A DNA stretch of 64,000 nucleotides from NCBI RefSeq assembly GCF_021729035.1, contig NZ_JAJSAP010000006.1, positions 212,875-276,874 of the forward strand, in the 5' to 3' direction. Numbering within the stretch: the first letter of the stretch is position 1; every line of letters begins with the position of its first letter. The DNA is from Microbulbifer sediminum (GTDB taxonomy: Bacteria > Pseudomonadota > Gammaproteobacteria > Pseudomonadales > Cellvibrionaceae). Of the stretch, positions 8,476 through 17,324 are shown piece after piece. Under the pieces are notes generated by a model that had not been told where the DNA came from, did not search any database, and saw only the letters and a program-made list of their open reading frames with translations. The position numbers were made by a program, and so were the translations under genes.

Positions 8476-9576
8476 ATGAAAATTTTAATCTCGACAATCT
8501 TTAAGGATCTGCATGCAGATGCAGTAACTTGGTGGTTTTCAGACAGTAAGCATGAGGTTGTTTTGTGGGCTAACTCTGATATCCCGGTTAAGCAATTATT
8601 GTCAATCCATATCAGCAATGAGAGAAGAGAGCGGGTCGAATCGAAAGGTGAAAATGTAAATATAACATTTTCAGATTTTGATGTTGTTTGGTCTAGGAGA
8701 CTCTATGTCCAAGAAATTTCATCAGAATACGATGCCGCTGATCGAGCAGTTGCTAAAAATAATTTAGAAAGCTTGGTTAATTCCGGATTTTACTTAGGTG
8801 GTGAAAGTCCATTTTGGGTAAATGACCATAAGTCGGCAGTTTATTCGGAGTACAAGGCAAACCAATTAAGTGCTGCCCGAAAATGTGGGCTAAAAATACC
8901 CGATACCTTGATATCGAATGATCCTGATGATGTCAGAGCATTCTGTAAAAAGCATGGTGGAACAGTGATTTTTAAGCCTCTAGATGTGATGTCGTGGAGG
9001 TCAGCCAAAGAAAACCTAACTGTATTTACGACACCTATCAAGATAGAAGATTTGGACGATGATGATTCCGTGAAAAGTTGCCCTGCTATATTTCAGGATT
9101 ATGTCGAGAAGGATGTAGAGCTGAGAATTGTAGTTATGGGGCGCACCTGTGTTGCGATTAGTATTGCCTCTCAGCTGCAGAAGTCGAGTCAGCATGATTG
9201 GCGGCTCGGTGAGATTGAGGGAGAAAGGCCTCCTATGGAACTGTTCGAGTTGCCTTCGGATATACACTCTAAATGTATCAATCTGGCTAAATCTATGGGA
9301 TTAGCCTACGGTGCTATCGATATGGTTCTGACTCCATCTGGAGATTATATATTTATAGAAATTAACCCTATGGGCCAGTTTTTATGGATGGAGGAGTCAG
9401 TTCCTCAGTTGCCTTTGCTTGACATTTTCTGTCAATTCTTAATTTCGGGTAGCGCCGACTTTATTTGGCAGGGAAATTATTCAGGTAAAAGTTTGGAGCA
9501 ATATTACAAAAGCAAAAGCTACTATAAGTTTTCAAATAATATAGATGTTAAAAATGTGCCAATAGAAATCATTTAA
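8476..9576 (+). CDS. MvdC/MvdD-type ATP-grasp ribosomal peptide maturase
   Basis: 366 residues. The C-terminal two thirds is an ATP-grasp fold with motifs typical of graspetide (microviridin/marinostatin-type) ligases: VIFKPLD with K167, AIFQDYV (204-210), ELRIVVMG, HDWRLGEIEGE (240-250), GAIDMV with D282, and IEINPMGQFLWMEE (294-307) carrying the metal-binding Glu/Asn. Such enzymes use ATP to join side-chain carboxylates of Asp/Glu to Thr/Ser hydroxyls or Lys amines in a peptide. The N-terminal pre-grasp domain (1-115) would bind the leader. It is the first gene of an operon with an HlyD adaptor 33 bases downstream and a C39 exporter. Codon use is distinctly AT-rich compared with flanking housekeeping genes. 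Its expected substrate is the divergent 54-residue peptide. Confidence 0.88.
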   Translation: MKILISTIFKDLHADAVTWWFSDSKHEVVLWANSDIPVKQLLSIHISNERRERVESKGENVNITFSDFDVVWSRRLYVQEISSEYDAADRAVAKNNLESLVNSGFYLGGESPFWVNDHKSAVYSEYKANQLSAARKCGLKIPDTLISNDPDDVRAFCKKHGGTVIFKPLDVMSWRSAKENLTVFTTPIKIEDLDDDDSVKSCPAIFQDYVEKDVELRIVVMGRTCVAISIASQLQKSSQHDWRLGEIEGERPPMELFELPSDIHSKCINLAKSMGLAYGAIDMVLTPSGDYIFIEINPMGQFLWMEESVPQLPLLDIFCQFLISGSADFIWQGNYSGKSLEQYYKSKSYYKFSNNIDVKNVPIEII

Positions 9577-9609
9577 TTTTTATCCAGAAACGCAAGGGTG
9601 TCCTGATAA

Positions 9610-10824
9610 ATGATTTCTAAATTCTTATTCAGGGAAAATTTTAGGCGAAAATCCAGGGGTGGGTTCTACGGAGAAGTTTTTTTTCCGAAGCCTGCAGGGT
9701 ATGGGGTCTATACCTTGATTTCGGCGGGGATAATGTTTTTTTTGATATTTATCGTCTATTTCATTCCGATAAAAAAAGTCGTGTCTATAAAAGGAAGGAT
9801 ACTTCCAGTGGATGGCTATGCGGAAGTGAGTGTCAGGAATTCTGGAACATTGGCGAATTGGTATGCTGATCCCGGGGGTAAGGTTGAAGCTGGGGATTTG
9901 ATTCTTCAAGTTTGGAAAGGCGGGGATTCAAGTTACTCAAAAGAAGAAATGACTCTTGCTGATGAAGAAATTAGGCTTGTTGAGCGCCAGTCACAAAATG
10001 TTAGAGATCTTCACCAAATTAAAGTTGATAATCTAAAGATGCAGATTGAGCAGCTTCAAAATGAAGTTTCAAGTGTCTCAAACGTTCGTGCTATTCAGGG
10101 TAGTATTGTTGAATCATTGGGAAATGATCTAGAAAAGATGAGTTCTCTCCTTAAGAATGGGCTTGTTTCAAGAATAAAGTATGAAGACCTGCGAAGAGAA
10201 TACTTGTCAGAAAGTAAAGAGCTGGCGATAGTCCGAAATAGGTTGAGTGAAATAAAGGCGGTTCTAAGATCGGAAGATTCGCGCGTGAGAGAATTAAAAA
10301 AGGACAGGGATAGAAAGCTAATTCTATTAGAGAAAGAGAGAAAAAAATTAATTAGAGATAGCAAGAAAATTGTAGATCGCTATCTGTCGCCAAGATCTGG
10401 ATATCTCGCTATTAACAATTTAGGGGTTGGTTCTGTCGTTTCAGAGGGGGAGTACTTGTTTTCGATAGTTTCGGAGGACGATAAGTTAACTGTAGAGTTT
10501 GTTCTCCCTTCCGAGGTTAGGTCTCAGGTTAGCCTAGGCAGTGAGGTTTTCATGGAAATTGGTGGGTTTCCTAAAGAAAGATACGGAACTGTGAATATTA
10601 AAATAGAGAGCATTAGCGCCGCAGTCGTCTCACCTGATAAATACGTTGGGCATTTAGAGTTGGAAAAACCTTCATTTGTCGCTAAAGCCACTATTTCTCG
10701 GAAAGTGAATCTTTCGTCCTTAGGGAGTTTAATGCTAGTTCCCGGGATTTCTGTTGGGGGTTATTTGGTTGTTAGTGAGTCAACTATCTTTGACTCTTTG
10801 GTGAGGGGAAATAGCTTTGATTGA
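9610..10824 (+). CDS. HlyD-family periplasmic adaptor (membrane fusion protein)
   Basis: 404 residues. A short cytoplasmic N-terminus is followed by one membrane segment (about 31-53, rich in Phe/Ile), a lipoyl/barrel-sandwich half (VSIKGRILPVDGYAEVSV ... GGKVEAGDLILQVW), a long Lys/Glu-rich coiled-coil hairpin (about 120-270), the second lipoyl half (LSPRSGYLAI ... GSVVSEGEYLFSIV) and a beta-barrel end. This is the architecture of type I secretion adaptors that join an inner-membrane ABC exporter to an outer-membrane channel. No TolC-like gene is in the window, so a channel encoded elsewhere is assumed. Its stop overlaps the exporter start by 8 bases. Confidence 0.88.
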   Translation: MISKFLFRENFRRKSRGGFYGEVFFPKPAGYGVYTLISAGIMFFLIFIVYFIPIKKVVSIKGRILPVDGYAEVSVRNSGTLANWYADPGGKVEAGDLILQVWKGGDSSYSKEEMTLADEEIRLVERQSQNVRDLHQIKVDNLKMQIEQLQNEVSSVSNVRAIQGSIVESLGNDLEKMSSLLKNGLVSRIKYEDLRREYLSESKELAIVRNRLSEIKAVLRSEDSRVRELKKDRDRKLILLEKERKKLIRDSKKIVDRYLSPRSGYLAINNLGVGSVVSEGEYLFSIVSEDDKLTVEFVLPSEVRSQVSLGSEVFMEIGGFPKERYGTVNIKIESISAAVVSPDKYVGHLELEKPSFVAKATISRKVNLSSLGSLMLVPGISVGGYLVVSESTIFDSLVRGNSFD

Positions 10825-12997
10825 TGGGCTGAATGCGCAAATAGAAAGAATGCGAAGCTCTGGCCGGCGCCTGCCTATTGTTTATCAAGGAGAAGCTGCT
10901 GATTGTGGTCTTGCCTGCCTGGCAATGGTTGCATCCTACTTTGGCAGGGATACAGATCTAGAAGATGTGAAAAAATATTTCACAGTCTCGAAGAGAGGCA
11001 TGACGGTAGAGTCCATAATGCTAGTCGCTGAGAATTTGGGTATGCATGCAAGGCCTTTACGTGCTGAGCTTGAGTATTTGAGAGATGCGGAGCTACCGGC
11101 CGTTTTACATTGGGATATGAACCACTTTGTAGTGCTTTCGGCTATCAACAAGGACAGTATCGATATTATTGATCCGGCAATTGGCGAGAAGAAAGTTTCT
11201 TGGGAAGAGGTTGATGAGCGTTTCACGGGGATACTTATTGAGTTTTCTACTGCAGCTGATTTTTCAAAATTAACTAAGAGGAATGATTTCTCTATAGCGG
11301 ACTTGGTTACAAATCAACGTGGCTTATGGTCTGGCCTGGCAAAGGCAGTGTTCTTATCTTTGTTGCTGCAGTTCACTGTGCTGGGACTGCCGATATATAT
11401 GCAGTTCTCTGTCGATAATTTTATATATACGGAGGATTTGGCAGGCTTAAATTTAATTGCGCTGGGTATTTTTTGTCTGGCTGTCGTAACACTTGTAACT
11501 CAGCTCGTTCGAGGTTTGTTACTGCTTCATTTGGGACAGTTGTTAAGTTTTCAATTGGCCAGAAATGTTTTTTCACACATGTTGAGATTGCCCATTTCAT
11601 TTTTTGAAAAGAGAGATATAGGTGATCTAATCTCTAGGATGAATTCCTTGGTGCCGATTAAAGATTTCTTAACGACAGGTGTGCCAGCGGTGGTTATTGA
11701 TGGCTTTATGAGCCTTTCGACTATTTTACTAATGTTTTACTTCAGTGTTGAATTGTCTTTGATAGCCATTTTGGGGGTTTTTATCTATTTTTCTGTTAGA
11801 TGGATATATCTATCTAAAGAAAAGCTTCTGGAGAGGGAGCATTTGGTCGCGCAGGCAGATGAAACAAGCAGCTTTATTGACGTGCTAAATGCTGTCAGTA
11901 GTATCAAACTTTTTGGTAAGGAAAAATCCCAGCAGGCAAAGTGGGAAAATAAATTTACACTTACCATAAACAAAGCTTGGAGTATAGAGAGAATTTCTGA
12001 GCTGATGAAGGCTCTTCTACAGTTCACATTGAACTTAGAAACTATCGCGATAGTTTATTTCGGCGTAGTTTTAATTGGGCGGGATGATATATCAGTGGGC
12101 GTGTTGATTGCCTTTCTAGCTTTGCGCCTAAACTTTTCCGACAGATCTAAGGCCCTTGTGGATAAGTGGGCGGAGTATAAGCTTACGAATGTTCACACTG
12201 GAAGACTAAAAGATATAGTTCAGTCTAAGAAGCAGTCCGAAAGGGATAACATTAATTTTGATAAAGATATACGTGGCGATATTTTAGTCAGAGATGTGTC
12301 TTTCAGCTATGGAACAGGAGAGCCCAGGATATTTGACAAATGTAAATGCGCAATAAAAGGTGGTGCAATCACTGCAATTGTCGGGCCGTCCGGAGCAGGG
12401 AAAACAACCCTCTTCAAGCTTCTGATAGGAATATTACAACCGAGTGTAGGTTCTATCTCAGTTGGGGGAGTGGAGTTGACGGAAAGGAATATTATTTCAT
12501 TTAGGCGGCATGTCGCTGTAGTCTCTCAAGATGATAGGCTTTTAAGAGGGTCCTTGGCGGAGAATATTGCTTTCTTCGACGAAAGAATTGACATGGATTT
12601 GGTTGTCCAGGCTGCTGGTTTAGCATGCGTTCATGATGATATTTCTTCTATGCCTATGGGCTACGAAACACTAGTGGGAGAGTTAGGGTCCGGGTTATCT
12701 GGCGGTCAGCTACAGCGTGTTTATTTAGCCAGAGCGCTTTACAGAAAGCCTGATATATTGTTTGTTGATGAGGGAACGTCAAGCCTGGACTTGGAAACAG
12801 AGCAGAAAATTAATGCCAATCTAAATAGGATGCATCTAACCAGGGTGCTCGTTGCCCATAGGCCTAATACAGTCAGCTTTGCGGACAGAGTTCTTGTGGT
12901 CGATGGCCAAAAAGTAACTGAGGTCTCTGCTGGAGAATGGAGCAAAAAAATGAACTCTATCCCGTCCCAAGAAGATCATGAATCTCAAGAAGCTTAG
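10817..12997 (+). CDS. Peptidase-containing ABC transporter (C39 peptidase, PCAT)
   Basis: 726 residues in three parts. Residues 15-145 are a C39 cysteine peptidase with catalytic C30 (AADCGLACL), H103 (WDMNHFVVL) and D119 (IIDPAIG); such domains cut leaders after a double-glycine motif. Residues 165-440 are the membrane domain. Residues 480-710 are the ATPase, with Walker A GPSGAGKTT (523-531), signature LSGGQ (627-631), Walker B ILFVDEG and the H-loop His at 681. The start is TTG at 10817, preceded by GAGGGG at an 8-base spacing, and overlaps the adaptor gene. All active-site residues are present, so it should both trim and export. The expected cargo is the modified 54-residue peptide, cut at VGAG. 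Confidence 0.92.
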   Translation: MIDGLNAQIERMRSSGRRLPIVYQGEAADCGLACLAMVASYFGRDTDLEDVKKYFTVSKRGMTVESIMLVAENLGMHARPLRAELEYLRDAELPAVLHWDMNHFVVLSAINKDSIDIIDPAIGEKKVSWEEVDERFTGILIEFSTAADFSKLTKRNDFSIADLVTNQRGLWSGLAKAVFLSLLLQFTVLGLPIYMQFSVDNFIYTEDLAGLNLIALGIFCLAVVTLVTQLVRGLLLLHLGQLLSFQLARNVFSHMLRLPISFFEKRDIGDLISRMNSLVPIKDFLTTGVPAVVIDGFMSLSTILLMFYFSVELSLIAILGVFIYFSVRWIYLSKEKLLEREHLVAQADETSSFIDVLNAVSSIKLFGKEKSQQAKWENKFTLTINKAWSIERISELMKALLQFTLNLETIAIVYFGVVLIGRDDISVGVLIAFLALRLNFSDRSKALVDKWAEYKLTNVHTGRLKDIVQSKKQSERDNINFDKDIRGDILVRDVSFSYGTGEPRIFDKCKCAIKGGAITAIVGPSGAGKTTLFKLLIGILQPSVGSISVGGVELTERNIISFRRHVAVVSQDDRLLRGSLAENIAFFDERIDMDLVVQAAGLACVHDDISSMPMGYETLVGELGSGLSGGQLQRVYLARALYRKPDILFVDEGTSSLDLETEQKINANLNRMHLTRVLVAHRPNTVSFADRVLVVDGQKVTEVSAGEWSKKMNSIPSQEDHESQEA

Positions 12998-13083
12998 TCT
13001 ACTTTAGGGGTGGGTGACTGATTTGTGGGGCTCTGTAAGTAAATAGGACACGCAGTAAACCATTTATATAAAATTCAAAGAGC

Positions 13084-13176
13084 GTGAGCGGCCTAAAAAT
13101 TTTCAAATGGTACCTAGGTTATCTTGTTGTTTGCGGTTTAAGTATTATTTTGGCAGTAATTGCGCTTACCTATTGA
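13084..13176 (+). CDS. Possible 30-residue membrane peptide
   Basis: A GTG-started frame 86 bases after the exporter encodes 30 residues: a short basic start (SGLKIFKWYLGY), then an uninterrupted hydrophobic run (LVVCGLSIILAVIALTY) to the stop, which could form a single membrane helix. A TATATAAAAT stretch just upstream could be a -10 box, but the ribosome site (AAAGAG) is too close to be convincing. It could be an immunity or accessory peptide of the locus, or chance. No family is recognised. Confidence 0.25.
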   Translation: MSGLKIFKWYLGYLVVCGLSIILAVIALTY

Positions 13177-13264
13177 AGGGGCTCATTGTTGACGTGGAGT
13201 AGTATCGTCAAGTCTCTGAGGTTTAAGAGTCACTGCTCCTGTAAGCTTAGGATTAATTAGTTAT

Positions 13265-14080
13265 TTATCTCTCGCCGCAATCCGCACAAAAAAACTTCTC
13301 ATCACTAAGCCGCATCGCGGTCAAATACCCTCCCCACACACAGCCCGTATCCAGCGCATAGACGTTCTTCGTGTCAGCCCGCCCCTCAAGCGCTGCCCAG
13401 TGGCCAAATATGATCTTGTCGTTTCTGGTTTTGCGGTCCGGGAAGCTGAACCAGGGGTGGTAGTCGTTGTGCTCGGCTTCGGGGCCGCGCTTGGTTACCA
13501 GGTCCAGGGTGCCGTCGGCCTTGCAAAAGCGCATGCGGGTGAAATAGTTGGTGATTGAGCGCAGGCGCTCTATACCCAGCAGGTGGTCATTCCAGCAGTG
13601 AGGCTCGTTGCCGTACATGCCGTAGAAGTAAGCCTTGGCCAGGGCGTCATCGGCGAGCGCATGGTGCACTTCCCGGGACAACTCAATAGCCCTGGTGACA
13701 CTCCAAATGGGCGGAATACCGGCGTGTACCATGGTGAAGCCCTTCTTGTGTACCACCAGTGGCAGTCCCTGCAGCCAGCTCAAAAGCTTGTCTGCATCCT
13801 TGGCCCGGAGGACTTTGGCCAGATCGTGCTCCTTGTCTGTCAGGCGCTTGGCGCCGTGGGCCAGCGCCAGGAGGTGCAGGTCGTGGTTGCCCAGTACGGC
13901 GGTCACCTGGGAGCGGTGCTCGTAGAGGAAACGCAGGGTACCCAGGCTGTCGTGGCCGCGGTGCACCATGTCACCGGCCAGCCACAGTTTGTCCCGGTCG
14001 GGGCGGAAATGGATTTTATCGAGCAGGCGCATGAACGGATCGAAGCACCCCTGGATGTCGCCTATTGCGTAGGTCGCCAA
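13265..14080 (-). CDS. apaH: Bis(5'-nucleosyl)-tetraphosphatase, symmetrical
   Basis: 271 residues, the normal length. Metallophosphoesterase motifs in order: GDIQGC (7-12), GDMVHRG, GNHDLHLL, then NDHLLGIERLRSITNYFTRMRFC, typical of ApaH, and a C-terminal FGHWAALEG ... LDTGCVWGG. It hydrolyses Ap4A to two ADP. GDMVHRGHDS departs from the usual GDLV-RGP-S, a minor variation outside the metal ligands. It is the last gene of the lptD-surA-pdxA-rsmA-apaH series. The apaG gene that normally separates rsmA and apaH in pseudomonads and enterobacteria is absent: the gap is only 31 bases. Confidence 0.95.
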   Translation of the reverse strand: MATYAIGDIQGCFDPFMRLLDKIHFRPDRDKLWLAGDMVHRGHDSLGTLRFLYEHRSQVTAVLGNHDLHLLALAHGAKRLTDKEHDLAKVLRAKDADKLLSWLQGLPLVVHKKGFTMVHAGIPPIWSVTRAIELSREVHHALADDALAKAYFYGMYGNEPHCWNDHLLGIERLRSITNYFTRMRFCKADGTLDLVTKRGPEAEHNDYHPWFSFPDRKTRNDKIIFGHWAALEGRADTKNVYALDTGCVWGGYLTAMRLSDEKFFCADCGER

Positions 14081-14111
14081 AACGCTGTCCCTGTGTTTCT
14101 GTTATTCCGAT

Positions 14112-14909
14112 TCAGGATTTGAGAGTTGCACAGTAGTTTGCCAGTTCGACAAACTCTTTCACACTGAAGGTCTCCGGGCGGCGGCTGGCATCCAGCGGCA
14201 GGGCCGTGATGTCCAGCTCGGGGTAAAGCGGTTTGAGGGCATTGCGCAGCGTTTTGCGGCGCTGCTGGAAGGCCACGTTGACGATGCGTTCCAGCAGCGC
14301 CTCATTGGTTGCGGCCAGCTCCGGTTTCTCGCGGGGTGTCAGGCGCACGATAGCGGATTCCACCTTGGGGGCCGGGCGGAAGGATTGCGGCGGTACCGGG
14401 AACAGGCCCTGCACGCGGCAGTGATACTGCACCATGACGCTCAGCCGCCCGTAAGCCTTATTCCCCGGCGTGGCGCTGAGACGGTCAACCACCTCTTTCT
14501 GCAGCATAAAGTGCATGTCCTTCACTTTGCCCCGGAAAGACAGCAGGTGGAACAGCAGCGGCGTGGAAATGTTGTACGGCAGGTTGCCTACGATCCTGAG
14601 TGGCTGGTCCTGCGCCAGGGTCCCGAAATCGAATTTCAGGGCGTCCTGCTCGATGATCTCGAAATCGGGGTAATCCCGGAACTTGAACTCGAGCATGGGG
14701 ATGAGGTCCCGGTCCAGTTCGATCGCCTTCAGGGAAGGACAGCGCTGCAGCAGCAGCGCGGTGATGGCGCCCTGGCCTGGGCCGATCTCCACCAGCCGGT
14801 CGGTCTCCCTGGGGCCAATGGCGCGCACGATGCGCTCGATAATGTTTTCATCCACCAGAAAGTTCTGGCCGAAGCGCTTGCGCGCTTTGTGCTGGAAAAA
14901 GTTGTCCAT
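14112..14909 (-). CDS. rsmA: 16S rRNA dimethyladenosine transferase
   Basis: 265 residues. KsgA/RsmA signatures: KRFGQNFLVDENIIERIV at the N-terminus, SAM-binding VEIGPGQGAIT, and the catalytic NLPYNISTPLLFHLL (the NLPY motif). The C-terminal helical domain includes FQQRRKTLRNALKPL. It dimethylates two adjacent adenines near the 3' end of 16S rRNA during late 30S assembly. I took the ATG at 14909 (MDNFFQHKARKRFG), consistent with the family. Sixteen bases separate it from pdxA, with which it is presumably co-transcribed. Confidence 0.96.
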   Translation of the reverse strand: MDNFFQHKARKRFGQNFLVDENIIERIVRAIGPRETDRLVEIGPGQGAITALLLQRCPSLKAIELDRDLIPMLEFKFRDYPDFEIIEQDALKFDFGTLAQDQPLRIVGNLPYNISTPLLFHLLSFRGKVKDMHFMLQKEVVDRLSATPGNKAYGRLSVMVQYHCRVQGLFPVPPQSFRPAPKVESAIVRLTPREKPELAATNEALLERIVNVAFQQRRKTLRNALKPLYPELDITALPLDASRRPETFSVKEFVELANYCATLKS

Positions 14910-14925
14910 AGAAAAATGCTGTAAC

Positions 14926-15972
14926 TCAGAGATTGCGCAGCCTGGCCATCTGCACCGCCTGGGCGAGTGCGGCGCGCAGGCTGCCACTATCGGCCTCGTT
15001 GCGGCCGGCGATGTTGAGCGCGGTGCCGTGGTCAACCGAGGTGCGGATAAAGGGCAGGCCCAGGGTGATGTTGACGGCGTGGCCAAACCCCTTGAATTTT
15101 AACACCGGCAGGCCCTGGTCGTGGTACATGGCCAGTACCGCATCGCAACGGGCCAGTTGCGGTGGGGTAAACAGGGTGTCGGCGGGCAGGGGGCCGAGCA
15201 ACCGCAGGCCCAGGGCCCGCAGTTTATCCAGGCTGGGTGCTATGGTTTCGATCTCCTCCCGACCCAGGTGGCCACCCTCCCCGGCGTGGGGATTGAGGCC
15301 ACATACACCGATGCGCGGCTCGGCGATGCGAAACTGATCGCGCAGACTGCGGTGCAGGATGGTGATTACCTGCTCGAGCCGCTCTGTGGTGATGGCAGCG
15401 CTGACGTCCTTCAGAGGCAGGTGTGTGGTCACCAGGGCAACCCGCAGGTCGCCCGCGGCCAGCATCATGACGACCCGCTCGACCCCGGCGATCTCGGCGA
15501 AGAGCTCGGTGTGCCCGCTGAACGGTATGCCCGCATCGTTGATAACTCCCTTGTGCACCGGCCCGGTTACCAGGGCGTCGAAGGTGCGATCCAGGCAGCC
15601 CCGCGCGCCCGCGTGGAGGGTGTCGAGTACGTAACGGGCGTTGGCGGGATTGAGCTTTCCGGGGCGGGCTGGCGCCGCAAGGGAAACCGGGTGGATGTAG
15701 AGGGCCCCGGGTGGGGTGTCCGCTGGCGGCTGGGCCGGATCGAAGGGGATCAGTTGCAGGGGCAACCGCAGCTGTGCGGCGGTTTCCTCAAGTAGTCCGG
15801 GATCTGCCACTGCCACGATCTGTGTCGGGCCGTGGTGCCGATAGCCGTGCTCACTGCCATTGCCGGCGGCAGGGTCCACCGCGCGCTCGGGGCCCAGGCT
15901 GGCCAGCTTGACTGCCAGCTCCGGACCGATGCCGCCGGGTTCCCCCGGGGTGAGCGCGATGCGCGGGATCAT
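14926..15972 (-). CDS. pdxA: 4-hydroxythreonine-4-phosphate dehydrogenase
   Basis: 348 residues. PdxA motifs: [12 protein letters not shown] near the start, [24 protein letters not shown] with the metal His, [27 protein letters not shown] and [14 protein letters not shown]. It oxidises 4-phosphohydroxy-L-threonine in the DXP-dependent route to pyridoxal phosphate. Compared with E. coli PdxA there is an insert of roughly 15-20 residues near positions 29-46 ([17 protein letters not shown]), before the [10 protein letters not shown] strand. Its ATG overlaps the stop of surA by 4 bases, as in the conserved surA-pdxA-rsmA order. Confidence 0.95.
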   Translation of the reverse strand: MIPRIALTPGEPGGIGPELAVKLASLGPERAVDPAAGNGSEHGYRHHGPTQIVAVADPGLLEETAAQLRLPLQLIPFDPAQPPADTPPGALYIHPVSLAAPARPGKLNPANARYVLDTLHAGARGCLDRTFDALVTGPVHKGVINDAGIPFSGHTELFAEIAGVERVVMMLAAGDLRVALVTTHLPLKDVSAAITTERLEQVITILHRSLRDQFRIAEPRIGVCGLNPHAGEGGHLGREEIETIAPSLDKLRALGLRLLGPLPADTLFTPPQLARCDAVLAMYHDQGLPVLKFKGFGHAVNITLGLPFIRTSVDHGTALNIAGRNEADSGSLRAALAQAVQMARLRNL

Positions 15973-17324
15973 TCCTGCGCCTGGCTGTCTTCTCCGGATG
16001 CCTTGTCACCGGCGTCCGGCAGCTTGATATCCACAAAGGCCTGGTCGCGGATTTCGCGGCGCCAGTTCTGCAGCTCTTCCTCGTAACGGCGATTGCGCAG
16101 CAGGTTGGCCGCTTGGTTGCGGATGTACTGGTCGGTCATGTCCTGGTTGCGGCGCCCGTCCACGCGCAGGATATGCCAGCCGAACTGTGACTTGAAGGGC
16201 ATGCTCATTTCACCCACAGGGGTGTTGTTCATGGCTTCGGTGAACTCAGGCACAAACTGCCCGGGCATGGACCAGCCCAGGTCACCGCCGGCGAGCATGG
16301 TGCCGATATCCTCTGAGTGCTCGCGGGCCAGCTCTTCGAAGCTGGCGCCGTCCTGGATCTGCTTGCGCAGGTTGATCAACAGGTTGTAGGCGTCGTCATC
16401 GTCGCGGATGGCGCTGGTCTTGACCAGGATATGGCGCACCTTGGTCTGTTCCACCACCTGTTCGTTGGCACCCCGCTGGGCGTGGATCTTCAGCAGGTGG
16501 AAGCCTGCATCGCTGCGGAACGGCTCGCTCACATCGCCGACCTTGAGGCCATTCAGCGCATTGGAAAACAGGCTTGGCAGCTCCACGGTCTTGCGCCAGC
16601 CCAGATCGCCACCGGACAGTGCGTTCTGGCCGGCGGAATTGGCAATGGCCAGCTCGCGGAAATCTGCACCGCCGGAAATCCGCTCAGCCAGTCGTTCGGC
16701 TTTCTTGCGAGCTTTCTCGACCTCGTCGGCGGGGGCGCTGGAGCTGACCGGGATCAGGATATGGCCCAGCTCGTATTGCGGCGACTTCCAGAACTCTCCC
16801 TCCTTGGAGCGCAGGAAGTTGTCGATATCCTGGTCGCTGATCTGGATCCGGTTGTTGACGCTTCCCTGTTCCACCCGGCGGATCAGGATCTCACGGCGGA
16901 TCTGTTCGCGGAATTCCCGCATGGAGATACCGTCTTCCTCCAGCCGCTGCCGGAATTGCTCAGGGCTGGCGCCGGCATTCTGCTGTACCCGGGCCATGGC
17001 CTGCTCCAGCTCTGCGTCAGAAACAGTGACACCGGCGCGTTGCGCCATCTGCAGCTGCAGCCGCTCAATGATCAGCTGCTCCAGCACCTGGCGGCGGAGC
17101 ACGTCCAGCGGTGGTGCCTGGACCTGCTGGGAGCGAATCTGGTTCTGGATGGTGTTGAGGCGCTGTTGTAACTCGCTGGCCATCACGACGTCGTCGTCGA
17201 CAACCGCTACTACTCGGTCAAGCGCCTGCACCTGTGCCATCGCGGTACCGGTAAACAGGGCGCAGGCCGCGACCAGCGCCAGCAGGCTTTTCTTTGCGAC
17301 GGACTTGGTCATTATTTTCTTCAC
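15969..17324 (-). CDS. surA: Periplasmic chaperone / peptidyl-prolyl isomerase SurA
   Basis: 451 residues with a Sec signal peptide (basic start, hydrophobic [11 protein letters not shown], cut near TAMA-QVQA). The N-terminal chaperone domain has [18 protein letters not shown]. Two parvulin domains follow: the first around [13 protein letters not shown] to [12 protein letters not shown], the second around [13 protein letters not shown] to [14 protein letters not shown]-terminal helix completes the chaperone core. SurA escorts outer-membrane proteins such as LptD, encoded immediately upstream. The listed start is a GTG whose codon overlaps the lptD stop (GTGA); an ATG 12 bases further in (17312) is an equally good signal-peptide start. 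Confidence 0.95.
   Translation of the reverse strand: MKKIMTKSVAKKSLLALVAACALFTGTAMAQVQALDRVVAVVDDDVVMASELQQRLNTIQNQIRSQQVQAPPLDVLRRQVLEQLIIERLQLQMAQRAGVTVSDAELEQAMARVQQNAGASPEQFRQRLEEDGISMREFREQIRREILIRRVEQGSVNNRIQISDQDIDNFLRSKEGEFWKSPQYELGHILIPVSSSAPADEVEKARKKAERLAERISGGADFRELAIANSAGQNALSGGDLGWRKTVELPSLFSNALNGLKVGDVSEPFRSDAGFHLLKIHAQRGANEQVVEQTKVRHILVKTSAIRDDDDAYNLLINLRKQIQDGASFEELAREHSEDIGTMLAGGDLGWSMPGQFVPEFTEAMNNTPVGEMSMPFKSQFGWHILRVDGRRNQDMTDQYIRNQAANLLRNRRYEEELQNWRREIRDQAFVDIKLPDAGDKASGEDSQAQE

Noticed and set aside
8476..9576. ATP-grasp gene as RimK or glutathione synthetase-like enzyme
   Set aside because: The DWR and NPMGQFLWMEE motifs, and the adjacency to a C39 exporter, fit peptide maturases better.
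7694..13264. Prophage or integrative element carrying the graspetide locus
   Set aside because: No integrase, recombinase, att-like direct repeats or tRNA gene is visible at the edges.
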